A DNA stretch of 64,000 bases from Armatimonadota bacterium (GTDB lineage Bacteria; Armatimonadota; Zipacnadia; Zipacnadales; JABUFB01). The stretch covers positions 1 through 64,000 of the forward strand of contig JABUFB010000001.1 in assembly GCA_013314775.1 (NCBI GenBank), given 5' to 3'. The translations under genes were made by a program, and so were the position numbers. Shown here one piece after another: positions 24,737 to 33,536 of this stretch. Under the pieces are notes generated by a model. That model saw only the letters and a list, made by a program, of their open reading frames with translations. It was not told the DNA's origin and made no database searches. The number at the start of each line of letters is the position of its first letter. Positions within the stretch are counted from its first letter, which is position 1.

Positions 24737-25783
24737 ATGCCTGAAACCATGAAAGCCGCTGTCCTGCACGGTGTGGAGGACCTCCGGGTCGAATCCACTC
24801 CGGTGCCGCCCATGCTCGGGCCGGACTTCTGTCTCGTGAAGATCGGGGCCTGTGGAATCTGTGGCTCCGACATTCACTTCTTCCGCCACGGGAAGATCGG
24901 CGATTTCGTGGTCACAAGCCCCATGAGTCTGGGGCATGAAGCTGCAGGGACTATCGTGGAAGTGGGGGAGAGCGTCAGCCACCTCAAGCCCGGCGACCGG
25001 GTGGCGATCGAGCCCGGCTATACCTGCCGCAAGTGCGAATTCTGCAAGAGCGGGCGCTATAACCTGTGCAAGGACGTCGTGTTCCTCGCCGCACCACCAT
25101 ACGACGGCGCTTTCGCGGAGTATCTCCCCTGGCCCGCGGACTTCCTGTTCAAGCTGCCCGACAATGTTTCCCTGGAGGAGGGCGCGATGATCGAGCCCTT
25201 CTCGGTCGGCCTCCACGCCGCGCGCAGGGCCCAGATCAAGGGCGGCGACTGGGTGCTTGTCACGGGCTCGGGCCCCATCGGGCTGTGTGCCCTGCAGGCT
25301 TCCCTCGCCAGCGGAGCGACGCGAGTCTTTGTGAGCGACATGGTGGCATCGCGCCTGGGCACTGCGACAGAATTGGGGGCCGCGGCCACCATCAATCTGA
25401 AGGAGGCCGATATCCAGGAAGCCGTCGCGGAACTCACTGACGGGCGCGGCGTGGATGTGGTCCTGGAATGCTCCGGCAATTCGGCAGCGGTGCGAGACGC
25501 GGTGGAGGTCGTGAAGCGCGGGGGTATGGTGCAGCTTGTGGGGAACTTCATGGAGACCAACCCGCCGATACCGATCCAGCGCATGGTGGAGCGGGAGCTT
25601 TCGGTCTCGGGCCTCTTCCGCTACTGCAACACGTACCCGACGGCAATCGACATGGTTGCCACAGGGCGGGTAGACGTGGCGGCCCTGATCACCCATCGTT
25701 ACCCGCTGGACGAGACCCCGGAAGCCATGGCGTGGGTAGACGAAAACAAGGACAAGGTCATCAAGGGCGTCATCATGCCGTAG
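24737..25783 (+). CDS. Sorbitol/polyol dehydrogenase-like zinc MDR enzyme
   Basis: A 348-residue NAD-dependent dehydrogenase. Catalytic zinc: CGICGSDIHFF (Cys about 40), GHEAAGTI, and IEPFSVGLHA. Structural zinc lobe with four cysteines: CRKCEFCKSGRYNLC. Rossmann domain: VLVTGSGPIGLCALQASLASG. The segment YTCRKCEFC...NLCKDVVFLAAPPYDGAFAEY is characteristic of sorbitol, xylitol and L-iditol dehydrogenases, so oxidation of a polyol to a ketose is likely. GGGAG lies 11 bases before ATG 24737. The gene stands alone between two arrays of the same 82-bp repeat. Confidence 0.9.
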   Translation: MPETMKAAVLHGVEDLRVESTPVPPMLGPDFCLVKIGACGICGSDIHFFRHGKIGDFVVTSPMSLGHEAAGTIVEVGESVSHLKPGDRVAIEPGYTCRKCEFCKSGRYNLCKDVVFLAAPPYDGAFAEYLPWPADFLFKLPDNVSLEEGAMIEPFSVGLHAARRAQIKGGDWVLVTGSGPIGLCALQASLASGATRVFVSDMVASRLGTATELGAAATINLKEADIQEAVAELTDGRGVDVVLECSGNSAAVRDAVEVVKRGGMVQLVGNFMETNPPIPIQRMVERELSVSGLFRYCNTYPTAIDMVATGRVDVAALITHRYPLDETPEAMAWVDENKDKVIKGVIMP

Positions 25784-25798
25784 GTATGCGGGACGCGT

Positions 25799-26208
25799 TT
25801 GGCCCCGTGCTGAAGCACGGGTCTGCGGGCCTTCGGCCGGTCGTCCGTGGCACGGGACGGCAAGGCGGAGGGGACGCGGAGTGGCCCCGTGCAGAAGCAC
25901 GGGTCTGCGGGCCTTCGGCCGGTCGTCCGTGGGACGGAACGGCAAGGCGGAGGGGACGCGGAGTGGCCCCGTGCTGAAGCACGGGTCTGAGGGCCTTCGG
26001 CCGGTCGTCCTTGGGACGGGGCGGAAAGGCGGAGGGGACGCGGAGTGGCCCCGTGCTGAAGCACGGGTCTGCGGGCCTTCGGCCGGTCGTCCTTGGGACG
26101 GAACGGCAAGGCGGAGGGGACGCGGAGTGGCCCCGTGCTGAAGCACGGGTCTGCGGGCCTTCGGCCGGTCGTCCGTGGGACGGAACGGTAAGGCGGGGTG
26201 GGATAGGG
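25799..26208. repeat. Tandem array 2 of the 82-bp palindromic repeat (5 units)
   Basis: Units start at 25799, 25881, 25963, 26045 and 26127, with exact 82-base spacing and the same orientation as array 1. Four units have GGGTCTGCGGG and CGTCCGT or CGTCCTT where array 1 has GGGTCTGAGGG and CGTCCCT; the third unit is mixed. The first unit begins 16 bases after the dehydrogenase stop codon. Bases 26209-26377 hold a short copy of the dispersed motif (26299-26312) and no gene. Confidence 0.93.
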
Positions 26209-26377
26209 GAGAGATGGGCGGGCATGCGAGTTCGCGCCTTTACGAGCGCGCCGCGTGCCCCCGGTTTGAGCAACCTGACGAAAGCCGTCGAGTGGAAAGG
26301 TCGGCCTGCGCGCGGTCGGGGATCAACGGCACAGGATCTTCGAACCATCGGCTGATCCATCAAGGAGACAGGCATAC

Positions 26378-26665
26378 ATGGAACAAGGCAACATTGGTCA
26401 GCTGCTTATCCCGCTGGCGTTCATGATCGCCATGTTGGTGATCTTCTGGATCATTGTGGTCCGCCCGACCCAGGGCCGCCAGAGAAAACACCAGGAGCTT
26501 GTGCAGGGCATCATGCCCGGTGACAGCATCATCACCGTGGGCGGGATATTCGGGAAAGTCGTATCGGTGAGGGACAAGACTATTGACCTTGAGATCGCGA
26601 AGGGCACCACGATCACCCTGGACCGCCGCGCGATCCGCCGGCTCCAGAGCCAGGAGGACTTCTGA
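26378..26665 (+). CDS. yajC: Preprotein translocase subunit YajC
   Basis: A 95-residue single-span protein that associates with SecDF and the Sec translocon. One membrane helix near the start (LLIPLAFMIAMLVIFWIIVVRP), then the family core: RPTQGRQRKHQELVQGIMPGDSIITVGGIFGKVVSV and a small beta domain ending in ITLDRRAIRRLQ. Length and order match the family. AAGGAG precedes ATG 26378. It is followed by the DUF4446 gene after one base, so they are co-translated; secD/secF are not adjacent. Confidence 0.94.
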   Translation: MEQGNIGQLLIPLAFMIAMLVIFWIIVVRPTQGRQRKHQELVQGIMPGDSIITVGGIFGKVVSVRDKTIDLEIAKGTTITLDRRAIRRLQSQEDF

Positions 26666-26666
26666 C

Positions 26667-27158
26667 GTGGAGACCGTGGCAGTCTGGGCATCCCTTGGGG
26701 TCGCCGTGCTGGCGCTCATCTGCTGTGCCTGGTGCGTGATTCAGGTCCGGAGGGCCAACCGCCGGCTCAACGAGCTCACACCGGATGTTCGCGGTCTCGC
26801 CCAACGCGTGAAGGACGCCGGTGCCGAAGAGACACTGGCCGCAATCTTCGCGCAGATCGAGGCAATGACGCGACGCGTCGAAGAGGTCAAGGTGGAGGTC
26901 AAGGACCTCAACCGCGTGGTCTCGCGATCCTTGCGCCGCGTGGGCCTTGTGCGTTACGACGCCAGCGACGACATTCGCGGGAATCTGAGCTTCGCGCTCT
27001 GCCTGCTGGACAATCGCGACAACGGCGTGCTGCTCACCTCCGTCTACAGCCTGGAAATGTGCCGGGTGTTCGTGCGCGGGATACTCAACGGCAAGACCCA
27101 GCACGACCTCATGCCCGAGGAGGCCGAGGCGCTGCAGCAGGCCCTCAACGAGCGGTAA
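26667..27158 (+). CDS. DUF4446-family membrane protein
   Basis: A 163-residue protein: an N-terminal helix in the membrane (VWASLGVAVLALICCAWCVI), a coiled-coil-like region (about 35-90, LNELTPDVRGLAQRVKDAG ... MTRRVEEVKVEVKDL), then the conserved VGLVRYDASDDIRGNLSFALCLLDNRDNGVLLTSVYSLEMCRVFVRGI and a PEEAEALQQAL end. This is the DUF4446 pattern; function unknown. GTG 26667 is chosen because AGGAGG (26652-26657) is 9 bases upstream and it starts one base after the yajC stop. It lies between yajC and xerD, suggesting a housekeeping operon. Confidence 0.88.
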   Translation: METVAVWASLGVAVLALICCAWCVIQVRRANRRLNELTPDVRGLAQRVKDAGAEETLAAIFAQIEAMTRRVEEVKVEVKDLNRVVSRSLRRVGLVRYDASDDIRGNLSFALCLLDNRDNGVLLTSVYSLEMCRVFVRGILNGKTQHDLMPEEAEALQQALNER

Positions 27159-27182
27159 TGCCGCCGCGTTCCCCGAGGACTC

Positions 27183-28133
27183 ATGACCGATCACCTGCGG
27201 CCATTCCATGCGGCCATCGACCTGCTCCTCGACCATCTCAGCGTCGAGCGCGGACTCGCGGACAAGACCATTGAGGCCTATTCCAGGGACCTCGAAGCCT
27301 GGGCGCATTTTCTCTTCGGGCGAGGGCGCGAGCATTTCGGGGAGGCGACGCGGGAGGACGTGAGCGATTACCTGTCGATCCTCTCCCGGGAGCGCCGCCT
27401 GGCACGGACCACGGTGGCACGTAACCTGTCCAGCATCCGCCGCTTGCACCGGTTCATGGTTCGCGAGAAGATGACCGATGCGGACCCCACCAGCAATGTG
27501 GAAGGCCCGCGGCTTGCCCACCCTCTGCCGAAAGTGCTCACCGTGGAACAGTGCCTGGCGCTCCTGGAAGCCCCTGATCGCACTACACCGGCGGGCCTGC
27601 GCGATGCGGCCATGTTCACCTTCCTGTATGCTACAGGTTTGCGGGTGTCGGAGCTGGTGTCGCTGAAGATGCACCAGATCGACTTCCAGCGCGGGTCGGT
27701 GCGGGTGCGCGGGAAGGGGAACAAGGACCGGGTGGTGCCCATCGCGGGCAGGGCCATGGAGCTGCTGCAATTGTACGTCGAAAAGGCGCGGGGGCAACTG
27801 GTCAGGGACCCAGCGGAAGACGGAGTGTTCCTTAGCGCCCTGGGACGCACCATGACACGGGTGCGTTTCCACCAGATCCTCAAGAGCTACCTGCCCGGCA
27901 TCGGCCTGCCCCGCGAGACATCGCCCCACACGCTGCGCCACTCTTTTGCTACCCACATGCTCGAAGGCGGCGCAGACCTGCGGGTCATCCAGGAACTGCT
28001 AGGCCACGCCAGCCTGTCCACCACCGAGATCTATACACACGTGTCCGTAGAGCATCTGCGCGAAGTGTATGAATCCCGGCACCCGCGCGCCCGCAGAAGT
28101 CGGGCGACCAAGACCGGCGGGGACGAACCCTGA
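27183..28133 (+). CDS. xerD: Tyrosine recombinase XerC/XerD
   Basis: A 316-residue site-specific recombinase, of the type that resolves chromosome dimers at dif. N-terminal SAM-like DNA-binding domain: DHLSVERGLADKTIEAYSRDL. Catalytic residues: Arg154 (ATGLRVSEL), Lys178 (RGKGNKDR), His249 and Arg252 (HTLRHSFATHML), His275 (LLGHASLS) and Tyr284 (TEIYTHVS). All six are present, so it should be active. Length is typical for XerC/D; the sequence fits XerD slightly better but the two cannot be separated here. It follows DUF4446 by 24 bases. A basic tail (PRARRSRATK) ends the protein. Confidence 0.92.
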   Translation: MTDHLRPFHAAIDLLLDHLSVERGLADKTIEAYSRDLEAWAHFLFGRGREHFGEATREDVSDYLSILSRERRLARTTVARNLSSIRRLHRFMVREKMTDADPTSNVEGPRLAHPLPKVLTVEQCLALLEAPDRTTPAGLRDAAMFTFLYATGLRVSELVSLKMHQIDFQRGSVRVRGKGNKDRVVPIAGRAMELLQLYVEKARGQLVRDPAEDGVFLSALGRTMTRVRFHQILKSYLPGIGLPRETSPHTLRHSFATHMLEGGADLRVIQELLGHASLSTTEIYTHVSVEHLREVYESRHPRARRSRATKTGGDEP

Positions 28134-28267
28134 TGCCTGCGAACTGCGCGGCGCTGCAGCTCCCCGCGCTCAATGGGCAGCAGTCCCGTGCCCGAGACCG
28201 GGCCCGCGTGTTCGCGCGGCAAGCAGCGGCCATTGCATGGGCCGGAAGGATCGATCCGACGAATGAA

Positions 28268-28307
28268 CGCGCCCCGCGGGGCCTGTGACGGCTTCTCGCG
28301 GGGCGCG
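28268..28307. terminator. Bidirectional terminator-like hairpin
   Basis: CGCGCCCCGC (28268-28277) is the reverse complement of GCGGGGCGCG (28298-28307). It lies between the convergent xerD and pseudopilin genes. TGTT follows on the plus strand. No gene is seen in 28134-28330. Confidence 0.65.
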
Positions 28308-28330
28308 TGTTGGCCTGTCCGTTCGGGGTC

Positions 28331-29065
28331 TTACCGGGTCCAGTACGCGGCTTCATTCAGGGCGCTGCGCGGCTGCACCCATTTCACATGGCCGTCAGCG
28401 AAGCCGTAGTTCTCGCCACCGTTGTGCCGGCTGGCGTTGTTGTCATTGACCGGAACGCCACCCGCACCCAGGCCATCCAGCGGGCTCGTGGTTGACCCGC
28501 CGTCGCAGCAGATATTGGACCAGATCAGCGCGCCTTTGCCGCCGAACATATGGGCGGAGTCTCCCATCATGACCGTGGTGGCAGGTGTTCTGAGTTCGGC
28601 GAGTCTTGTGGGGACCGGAGCGGTGGTGACTGCCCGGCCGAAGATGCCGTCCCAGAAGCCGTAGCCCTGAGAGGCTGGTCCCGGGAATTTCCAGTAAGTC
28701 TCGTAGGTCCCGTAGCCACCGGAGGGTGCGGCCGCACCAGAGGGGCAGACATACAACTGCAAGTTCTTGACGTAGGGGTAGATTGCCAGCGGAGGTGACT
28801 GGGGTGAGGTGCAAACCGACGGGTTCGCGAATCCATCACCGCCACTGCCGCGTGACGGATACCACCGCGCCCAGGTTGGAAAGGTCTCGTCATAGTCCTG
28901 TACGTACATGAGCACACCCAGGGACAACTGCTTGCAGTTCGACTGGCAACTCGCCTGGCGAGCTTTCTCCCGCGCCCGCGCGAAGACCGGGAACAGGATA
29001 GCTGCAAGGATGGCGATGATTGCGATCACCACCAGCAGCTCGATCAGTGTGAATCCCTTGCGCAT
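28331..29065 (-). CDS. Secreted pseudopilin, DUF1559-type (H-X9-DG)
   Basis: A 244-residue type IV pilin-like protein. Class III signal and helix: [13 protein letters not shown], cleavage after Gly4 with Glu at +5 of the mature protein, then a 20-residue hydrophobic helix and [13 protein letters not shown]. The large C-terminal region ends with [19 protein letters not shown], the signature of the DUF1559 group common in Planctomycetes and Armatimonadota. Such proteins are often present in many copies; role (surface fibre, adhesion or secretion) is not known. ATG 29065 is set by the prepilin motif with GGAG about 10 bases upstream; the frame extends to 29359 without meaning. The divergent hydrolase starts 136 bases away. 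Confidence 0.92.
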   Translation of the reverse strand: MRKGFTLIELLVVIAIIAILAAILFPVFARAREKARQASCQSNCKQLSLGVLMYVQDYDETFPTWARWYPSRGSGGDGFANPSVCTSPQSPPLAIYPYVKNLQLYVCPSGAAAPSGGYGTYETYWKFPGPASQGYGFWDGIFGRAVTTAPVPTRLAELRTPATTVMMGDSAHMFGGKGALIWSNICCDGGSTTSPLDGLGAGGVPVNDNNASRHNGGENYGFADGHVKWVQPRSALNEAAYWTR

Positions 29066-29201
29066 CGGTCGCCCACTCCTCTCAGTTGAGGTCTGATAAT
29101 GCGCTCCAGCCTTCTTCACTTCGTCAGGCAGCACGAGAATCCTTCTCCTGGTTCTTTCTTCCGCGAGGCCGGAACTCCTGAAAACCACACGGAGGCGCCC
29201 G

Positions 29202-31562
29202 ATGCCACTGACCCCCTTTCTTCTGATGATGGCGACCGTGATGAGTAACGCCCAGCCTGCTGACTGGACGCCGGAAGCCGTGGGCGCCGGGTACTCAACG
29301 GGCCGGGGCACCGTCCTGATTCCCGAAGAGGGGATTGTCAGCCGTTCCCTCGACCTCACTTTCCCCGGCAGGACGGAATCCGTGCCCGGAGACTACGCAC
29401 AGTGGTCATACCGGCTTGAGGGGCCCGCGGTGAAAGACCGCCTGCACTTCTACCTCGCCGACGATTTCACGGGTCCCACGGCCGGATACCACTTCGTCCA
29501 GGTGGTGCAGGACGGCGAGGTCCTGTGGGAGCGCGATGTGGCCGGCGGCACGCCTTTGCCAGAGGGGATCGCGATCGAACTGCCCCGGTCAGTGGGGACG
29601 CTGGCATTCCGGCTGCTCGGGAAGAAGGCTGTCACCAACTTCCCGGTGCGGGTGCGAATCGCCGGGGTCAGACTGGAAGGCAGTGGGCAACCGCGGCCGC
29701 TCCTGCCGCTCTTGCCTGTGGCCGCGAACTACACGCCCTACCCGCCGGACCTGCCCCTTCCCGCACTGCCTCCCGCGGGTGGCTGGAGCCTGAACGCTCG
29801 CATCGTCCAGCCTTGGGGCAGTACGCAGACGGTGGCGATCCGCGATGCCGCGAAGTGGTCCGTCCGCTTCGACGAGGACTTCGGTTTCAATGCCATGATT
29901 GTCCTCCCGACTGATGCCCACAATGCAATCACCGTGGGGCCGCCGGAGACGGCGAAGACCCCCGGCATCACGGACCAGGAGTTCCGCGACGCGCTGGCTC
30001 TGTATCGCGCCCATGACATGCGGATCATCATCTACACCAGCATCATGCACTGCGGGCACAGCCCCCAGTGGCAGTTCGGGGGCATTGCGAAGGAGCATCC
30101 CGAGTGGTCGATGGTCGATCCGGCGGGCAATCCGATCACACTCTACGGCCATCCGTGGCTGTGCCCATCAACGGGCGCTCTTGAGCACACTATTCGATAC
30201 ACCGAGGAGCTTGTGCGTCAGTATTCCCCTGACGCGGTCATGCTCGATAACAACGAGTTCCTCAACAGCGACGCCGGTGCGCCCACCTGCTACTGCGAGG
30301 GCTGCAAGGCCGGCTTCGCGCGATATATCCGGGAGCGCTTCACCCCCGAGCAACTGCGCGCGACAACGGGCCTGACGCCCGATCAGGTCGCGATCCCGCA
30401 GGTGGACAGCGACCCGCTCTGGGGGCTTTGGCTGTCGTGGCGAAACCGTGTCTGGGCCGAGGCGACCGAGACGTACCGGGTTCGGCTGCGCGCAATCAAG
30501 CCGGATATAGTGGTCCTGGCGAATACCCAGTACCAGTACGGATCGTGGATACTCGCGGTGGACGGCCAGTATGCCCACGAGGACGCGGTTCTGTCGGAAT
30601 CCAGGGGCCACACGCCCGAGGGCATGGCCGCGAAGATGCTGCTGGGCAGGGCCCTGGCGCAGAATCGGCCCTTGTGGAACTACATCGGGACCTTTCAGGA
30701 GCACGATTTCACCAAACTGCGCGAGCCGAGCGAAGTGGGTGGGGTGATGGCCGCGTCCAGCGCCGTGGGAGCCAACCCCTGGATTGTCTTCTACGGCTTC
30801 GAGGGCCCGGAGAACCAGGCGTCGGTGGGGGTAATCGAAAGCCAAATGCGGCTGTGGGACGACTATCCCGAATTGTTCACGGGGGAGGATCGCGGCGACG
30901 TGGCGGTGGTCATGTCTCCCTCCAGCCGAGACCACACGGGCGAGCCCATGCCCGCGCGAGTCACTGGATCGCTCATCGCGCAGGGGTATTCACTGGTCGG
31001 CATCTGGGAGCACGCGGGCGGCGGGGAACGAATAAACAGCGCTCGCGTGACTCTGGCCACTTCCTGTGCCTGCATGTCCGACGCGCTGGCGGGGGAGCTG
31101 GTGGCATGGACGCGGAACGGCGGCACGCTGATCATCCGGCCCGACACCGGCTGGCTGGATGAGTTCGGCCGCTGGCGTCCCCAGAGCGCCTTGTCCAGCG
31201 CCGCGGGAATTCACGTCAGTCGGCCAGGCAGTCAGGATCTGGGTGCCGGGCGAGTGGTGTGCGTGGCGAGTGATGCCGGGGTACCGGAGGCGGTCTCAGC
31301 CGCCGTGGCGGCGCGTGTTACCAGTGACTCGCCGGTGGGTGTGTTTCAGCGTCTCCGCCCGCAGGGAGGCACGGTTTTCGGACTGTGTGCATTGCGTCCA
31401 GAAATGTGCACCGCACGCTTGACGCTGCCCGATGGCGCGGGTTCGGCGATGCTGTACGAGCCGGGTCTCCCACCGCGCGCGGTGCCGATCACGAAGGTGG
31501 AAGGACAGCCGCAGGTGTCGGTGGAGATCGGCCGGCAGCTGGCAATTGTGACGGTGGATTAG
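29202..31562 (+). CDS. GHL6-like/GH42-like putative glycoside hydrolase
   Basis: A 786-residue protein with a probable signal peptide ([15 protein letters not shown]). Residues about 40-160 form a beta-sandwich. From about 195 a TIM barrel follows with features of the GHL6 hypothetical hydrolases: [79 protein letters not shown]. The C-terminal third ([10 protein letters not shown] ... [16 protein letters not shown]) resembles the beta-galactosidase trimerisation/GATase-like domain. A catalytic Glu or Asp could be in VMLDNNEF. Substrate unknown. GGAGG lies just before ATG 29202. It diverges from the pseudopilin. Confidence 0.78.
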   Translation: MPLTPFLLMMATVMSNAQPADWTPEAVGAGYSTGRGTVLIPEEGIVSRSLDLTFPGRTESVPGDYAQWSYRLEGPAVKDRLHFYLADDFTGPTAGYHFVQVVQDGEVLWERDVAGGTPLPEGIAIELPRSVGTLAFRLLGKKAVTNFPVRVRIAGVRLEGSGQPRPLLPLLPVAANYTPYPPDLPLPALPPAGGWSLNARIVQPWGSTQTVAIRDAAKWSVRFDEDFGFNAMIVLPTDAHNAITVGPPETAKTPGITDQEFRDALALYRAHDMRIIIYTSIMHCGHSPQWQFGGIAKEHPEWSMVDPAGNPITLYGHPWLCPSTGALEHTIRYTEELVRQYSPDAVMLDNNEFLNSDAGAPTCYCEGCKAGFARYIRERFTPEQLRATTGLTPDQVAIPQVDSDPLWGLWLSWRNRVWAEATETYRVRLRAIKPDIVVLANTQYQYGSWILAVDGQYAHEDAVLSESRGHTPEGMAAKMLLGRALAQNRPLWNYIGTFQEHDFTKLREPSEVGGVMAASSAVGANPWIVFYGFEGPENQASVGVIESQMRLWDDYPELFTGEDRGDVAVVMSPSSRDHTGEPMPARVTGSLIAQGYSLVGIWEHAGGGERINSARVTLATSCACMSDALAGELVAWTRNGGTLIIRPDTGWLDEFGRWRPQSALSSAAGIHVSRPGSQDLGAGRVVCVASDAGVPEAVSAAVAARVTSDSPVGVFQRLRPQGGTVFGLCALRPEMCTARLTLPDGAGSAMLYEPGLPPRAVPITKVEGQPQVSVEIGRQLAIVTVD

Positions 31563-31689
31563 CGGTCTTTCTCCTCCGGGAAGGTATCCGGACAGCCTCC
31601 CGCGAATAGTCAGGTTCCGGCGCTGGTGTGGCGTCCGGAACAAGCGCGGTGTCGGGATCAGGCGGCACCGTGTCCGTTCAAGGAGGACG

Positions 31690-32601
31690 ATGCCCGTGGG
31701 AATGCGGGAAGCCATTGACAGTGGTCAGTTCATCATTACCGGCGAGGTGGCGCCGCCGAAAGGCTGCCATCTCGAGCACATGGTGGAAGAAGCCGAGTTC
31801 TACCGGGGCCGCGTGGCGGGGATCAACGTGACCGACATTCAGTCCTCGGTCATGCGCGCCAGTTCGCTCGTGGGCTGCCTGAAGCTGAAGGAGGCCGGAC
31901 TGCCGCCAGTGCTGCAGATGGTCTGCCGGGACCGGAACCGGCTGGCCCTGCAGTCCGAGCTCCTCAGCGCCTGCGCCCTGGGCATCACCGATGTTCTGTG
32001 CCTCACGGGAGACTACACCACCCTCGGAGATCACCCCCAGGCGAAGCCCGTTTTCGACCTGGACTCGGTCTCGCTTCTCAAGGCTGCCCGGCGTCTCATG
32101 GAAGGCCGTGATATGGCCTACTACAAGAACGCGCGCACCGGCGAGATCGTGGACGGGGAAGCCTTGGAGGGAGACCCGCCCTCGTTCTGTCTGGGCTGCG
32201 TGGTCAATCCCGGCGCGGTGCCCATGGAGCCTCAGATCTACAAGCTGCTCAAGAAAATCGAAGCCGGGGCGGAGTTCTGCCAGACCCAGGCGGTCTACGA
32301 CCCCGCGCTCTTCGAGGAGTTCATGACCCGTCTGGGAGACGTGCCGATTCCGATTCTCGCGGGCATCGTTGTGCTGAAGAGCCCGATGATGGCCAAGTAC
32401 ATGAACGCCAACGTGGCCGGCGTGAAGGTGCCCGAATGGATGATCGCGGAGCTTGAGGACAAGGAGACGCGCGTGCAGAAGAGCATCGAGATGCACGCGA
32501 AACTCGTCCGCGACCTCAGGCCCATGTGCCAGGGCGTCCACATGATGCCCCTGGGCTGGGACAAGCACGTTCCGGCGATCCTGGACCTGGCAGGGGTGTA
32601 A
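31690..32601 (+). CDS. metF: Methylenetetrahydrofolate reductase, MetF type
   Basis: A 303-residue flavoprotein that reduces 5,10-methylene-THF to 5-methyl-THF. Features: IITGEVAPPKGCHLEHMVEEAE (catalytic Glu region), AGINVTDIQSSVMRASS, LQMVCRDRNRLALQSELLSACALGITDVLCLTGDY, FCLGCVVNPGA, and GAEFCQTQAVYD. Length and order fit MetF. ATG 31690 lies only 3 bases after AGGAGG; GTG 31696 (9 bases) would give better spacing and cannot be excluded. It is followed by metV; in acetogens the two form the MetFV core, and here they probably act in methionine or one-carbon metabolism. A stem GTTCCGG/CCGGAAC (31614-31641) precedes it. Confidence 0.9.
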   Translation: MPVGMREAIDSGQFIITGEVAPPKGCHLEHMVEEAEFYRGRVAGINVTDIQSSVMRASSLVGCLKLKEAGLPPVLQMVCRDRNRLALQSELLSACALGITDVLCLTGDYTTLGDHPQAKPVFDLDSVSLLKAARRLMEGRDMAYYKNARTGEIVDGEALEGDPPSFCLGCVVNPGAVPMEPQIYKLLKKIEAGAEFCQTQAVYDPALFEEFMTRLGDVPIPILAGIVVLKSPMMAKYMNANVAGVKVPEWMIAELEDKETRVQKSIEMHAKLVRDLRPMCQGVHMMPLGWDKHVPAILDLAGV

Positions 32602-32606
32602 ACCGC

Positions 32607-32635
32607 TTGTCCGGGTCCAATCGAAAGTATATAAT
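32607..32635 (+). promoter_or_regulatory. Strong sigma70-type promoter for metV
   Basis: TTGTCC (32607-32612), 17 bases, TATAAT (32630-32635). Transcription would begin near 32642, about 30 bases before ATG 32672. It starts six bases after the metF stop codon, so metV can be expressed without metF. Confidence 0.75.
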
Positions 32636-32671
32636 GCAGGAATACAATTCACTCCCCGTGGGGTGTTCGCG

Positions 32672-33349
32672 ATGATTGCAAGCAGCAAGAAGGCATTTGA
32701 AGAGATCCTCCGCATGCTGGAGGGGTATGAGCGGGTTTTCGTCATCGGCTGCGGTGACTGCGCGACCCAGTGCCAGACGGGCGGCGAGGTCGAGGTCGAA
32801 GAGATGAAGCAGCAGTTGGAGGCGGCAGGCAAGACCGTGACCGGCACGGCTGTCCCGGATGTGACCTGCAATGTGCTCGACACTGCCCGCGTCCTGCGCC
32901 AGCAGAAAGAAGCGGTGGAAGAGGCCGACGCGTTCCTGGTCCTCTCCTGCGGCACGGGGGTGCAGTCGGTTGCGGATTCCCAGGAGAGCAAGCCGGTCTT
33001 CCCTGGGGTCAACAGCCTCTTCTCCGCCATCACCAAGCGCAAAGGGCAGGTGTATGAACGCTGCGTCTGCTGCTCAGACTGCGTTGTCGGCGACTATGCT
33101 GGAATCTGCCCCATGGCCCGATGCCCCAAAGGGCAGCTCCATGGTCCCTGCGGCGGCTATGACGACGGCAAGTGCGAAGTGAACCCGGAACAGGACTGCG
33201 TCTGGGCGCTGATCTTCGAGCGCGCCACGAAGACCGGTCAGCTCGAACAGGTGCTGGAACACATGGGTTCCCAGGGCGCCAAGAACTGGCAGGCCGACAC
33301 GCACCCGGGCGAACTGGTCTTCGAGCCCCGCAGAGCCGGGAAGCTCTAG
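32672..33349 (+). CDS. metV: MetV-like methylenetetrahydrofolate reductase C-terminal (zinc/Fe-S) protein
   Basis: A 225-residue protein of the MTHFR_C type. Cysteine clusters: VIGCGDCATQCQTGG near residue 25, LSCGTGVQSV, and ERCVCCSDCVVGDYAGICPMARCPKGQLHGPCGG (about 130-165), suited to zinc or an iron-sulfur cluster. MetV binds MetF in the Wood-Ljungdahl enzyme and links it to other electron donors. Here only metF precedes it; no rnf or hdr genes are adjacent. ATG 32672 is preferred over GTG 32663 because GGGG lies at a suitable distance. It has its own promoter just upstream. A strong GC hairpin follows (33381-33415). Confidence 0.88.
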   Translation: MIASSKKAFEEILRMLEGYERVFVIGCGDCATQCQTGGEVEVEEMKQQLEAAGKTVTGTAVPDVTCNVLDTARVLRQQKEAVEEADAFLVLSCGTGVQSVADSQESKPVFPGVNSLFSAITKRKGQVYERCVCCSDCVVGDYAGICPMARCPKGQLHGPCGGYDDGKCEVNPEQDCVWALIFERATKTGQLEQVLEHMGSQGAKNWQADTHPGELVFEPRRAGKL

Positions 33350-33380
33350 GCCCCGGCGAGGCCGGGCACACACTGATTCA

Positions 33381-33417
33381 GGGCCGCGGAGAGTGCATCG
33401 CTCCTCCCGCGGCCCTT
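33381..33417 (+). terminator. Terminator-like hairpin after metV
   Basis: GGGCCGCGG (33381-33389) pairs with CCGCGGCCC (33407-33415), a 9-bp stem followed by TTCG. It separates metV from the CoADR-like gene. Confidence 0.6.
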
Positions 33418-33445
33418 CGCTGTTCTGGTGGAGCGATTGCGGGGC

Positions 33446-33473
33446 TTGCTTTTCATCGGAATATCTTTATAAT
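33446..33473 (+). promoter_or_regulatory. Sigma70-type promoter for the CoADR-rhodanese gene
   Basis: TTGCTT (33446-33451), 16 bases, TATAAT (33468-33473). Start of transcription is expected near 33480; the gene's AGGAGG is at 33525-33530 and ATG at 33537. Confidence 0.72.
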
Positions 33474-33536
33474 CTCATTTAGACGCTGTCCTCGGGGCAA
33501 TGAGAAAACATCACAGGGGCGTACAGGAGGCCCATC

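Noticed and set aside
24229-26208. CRISPR array
   Set aside because: The repeats are contiguous with no variable spacers, and no cas genes are present.
25881-26355. Open frames through the 82-bp arrays on both strands (arginine, glycine and proline-rich)
   Set aside because: They are produced by the repeat itself; the period is not a multiple of three and there are no ribosome-binding sites or family similarity.
27183-28133. Phage or element integrase instead of XerC/D
   Set aside because: Length, domain order and position after yajC-DUF4446 fit a chromosomal Xer recombinase; no phage genes are near.
31563-31689. SAM or other riboswitch upstream of metF
   Set aside because: Only a simple GTTCCGG/CCGGAAC stem is visible; no conserved aptamer core was recognised.
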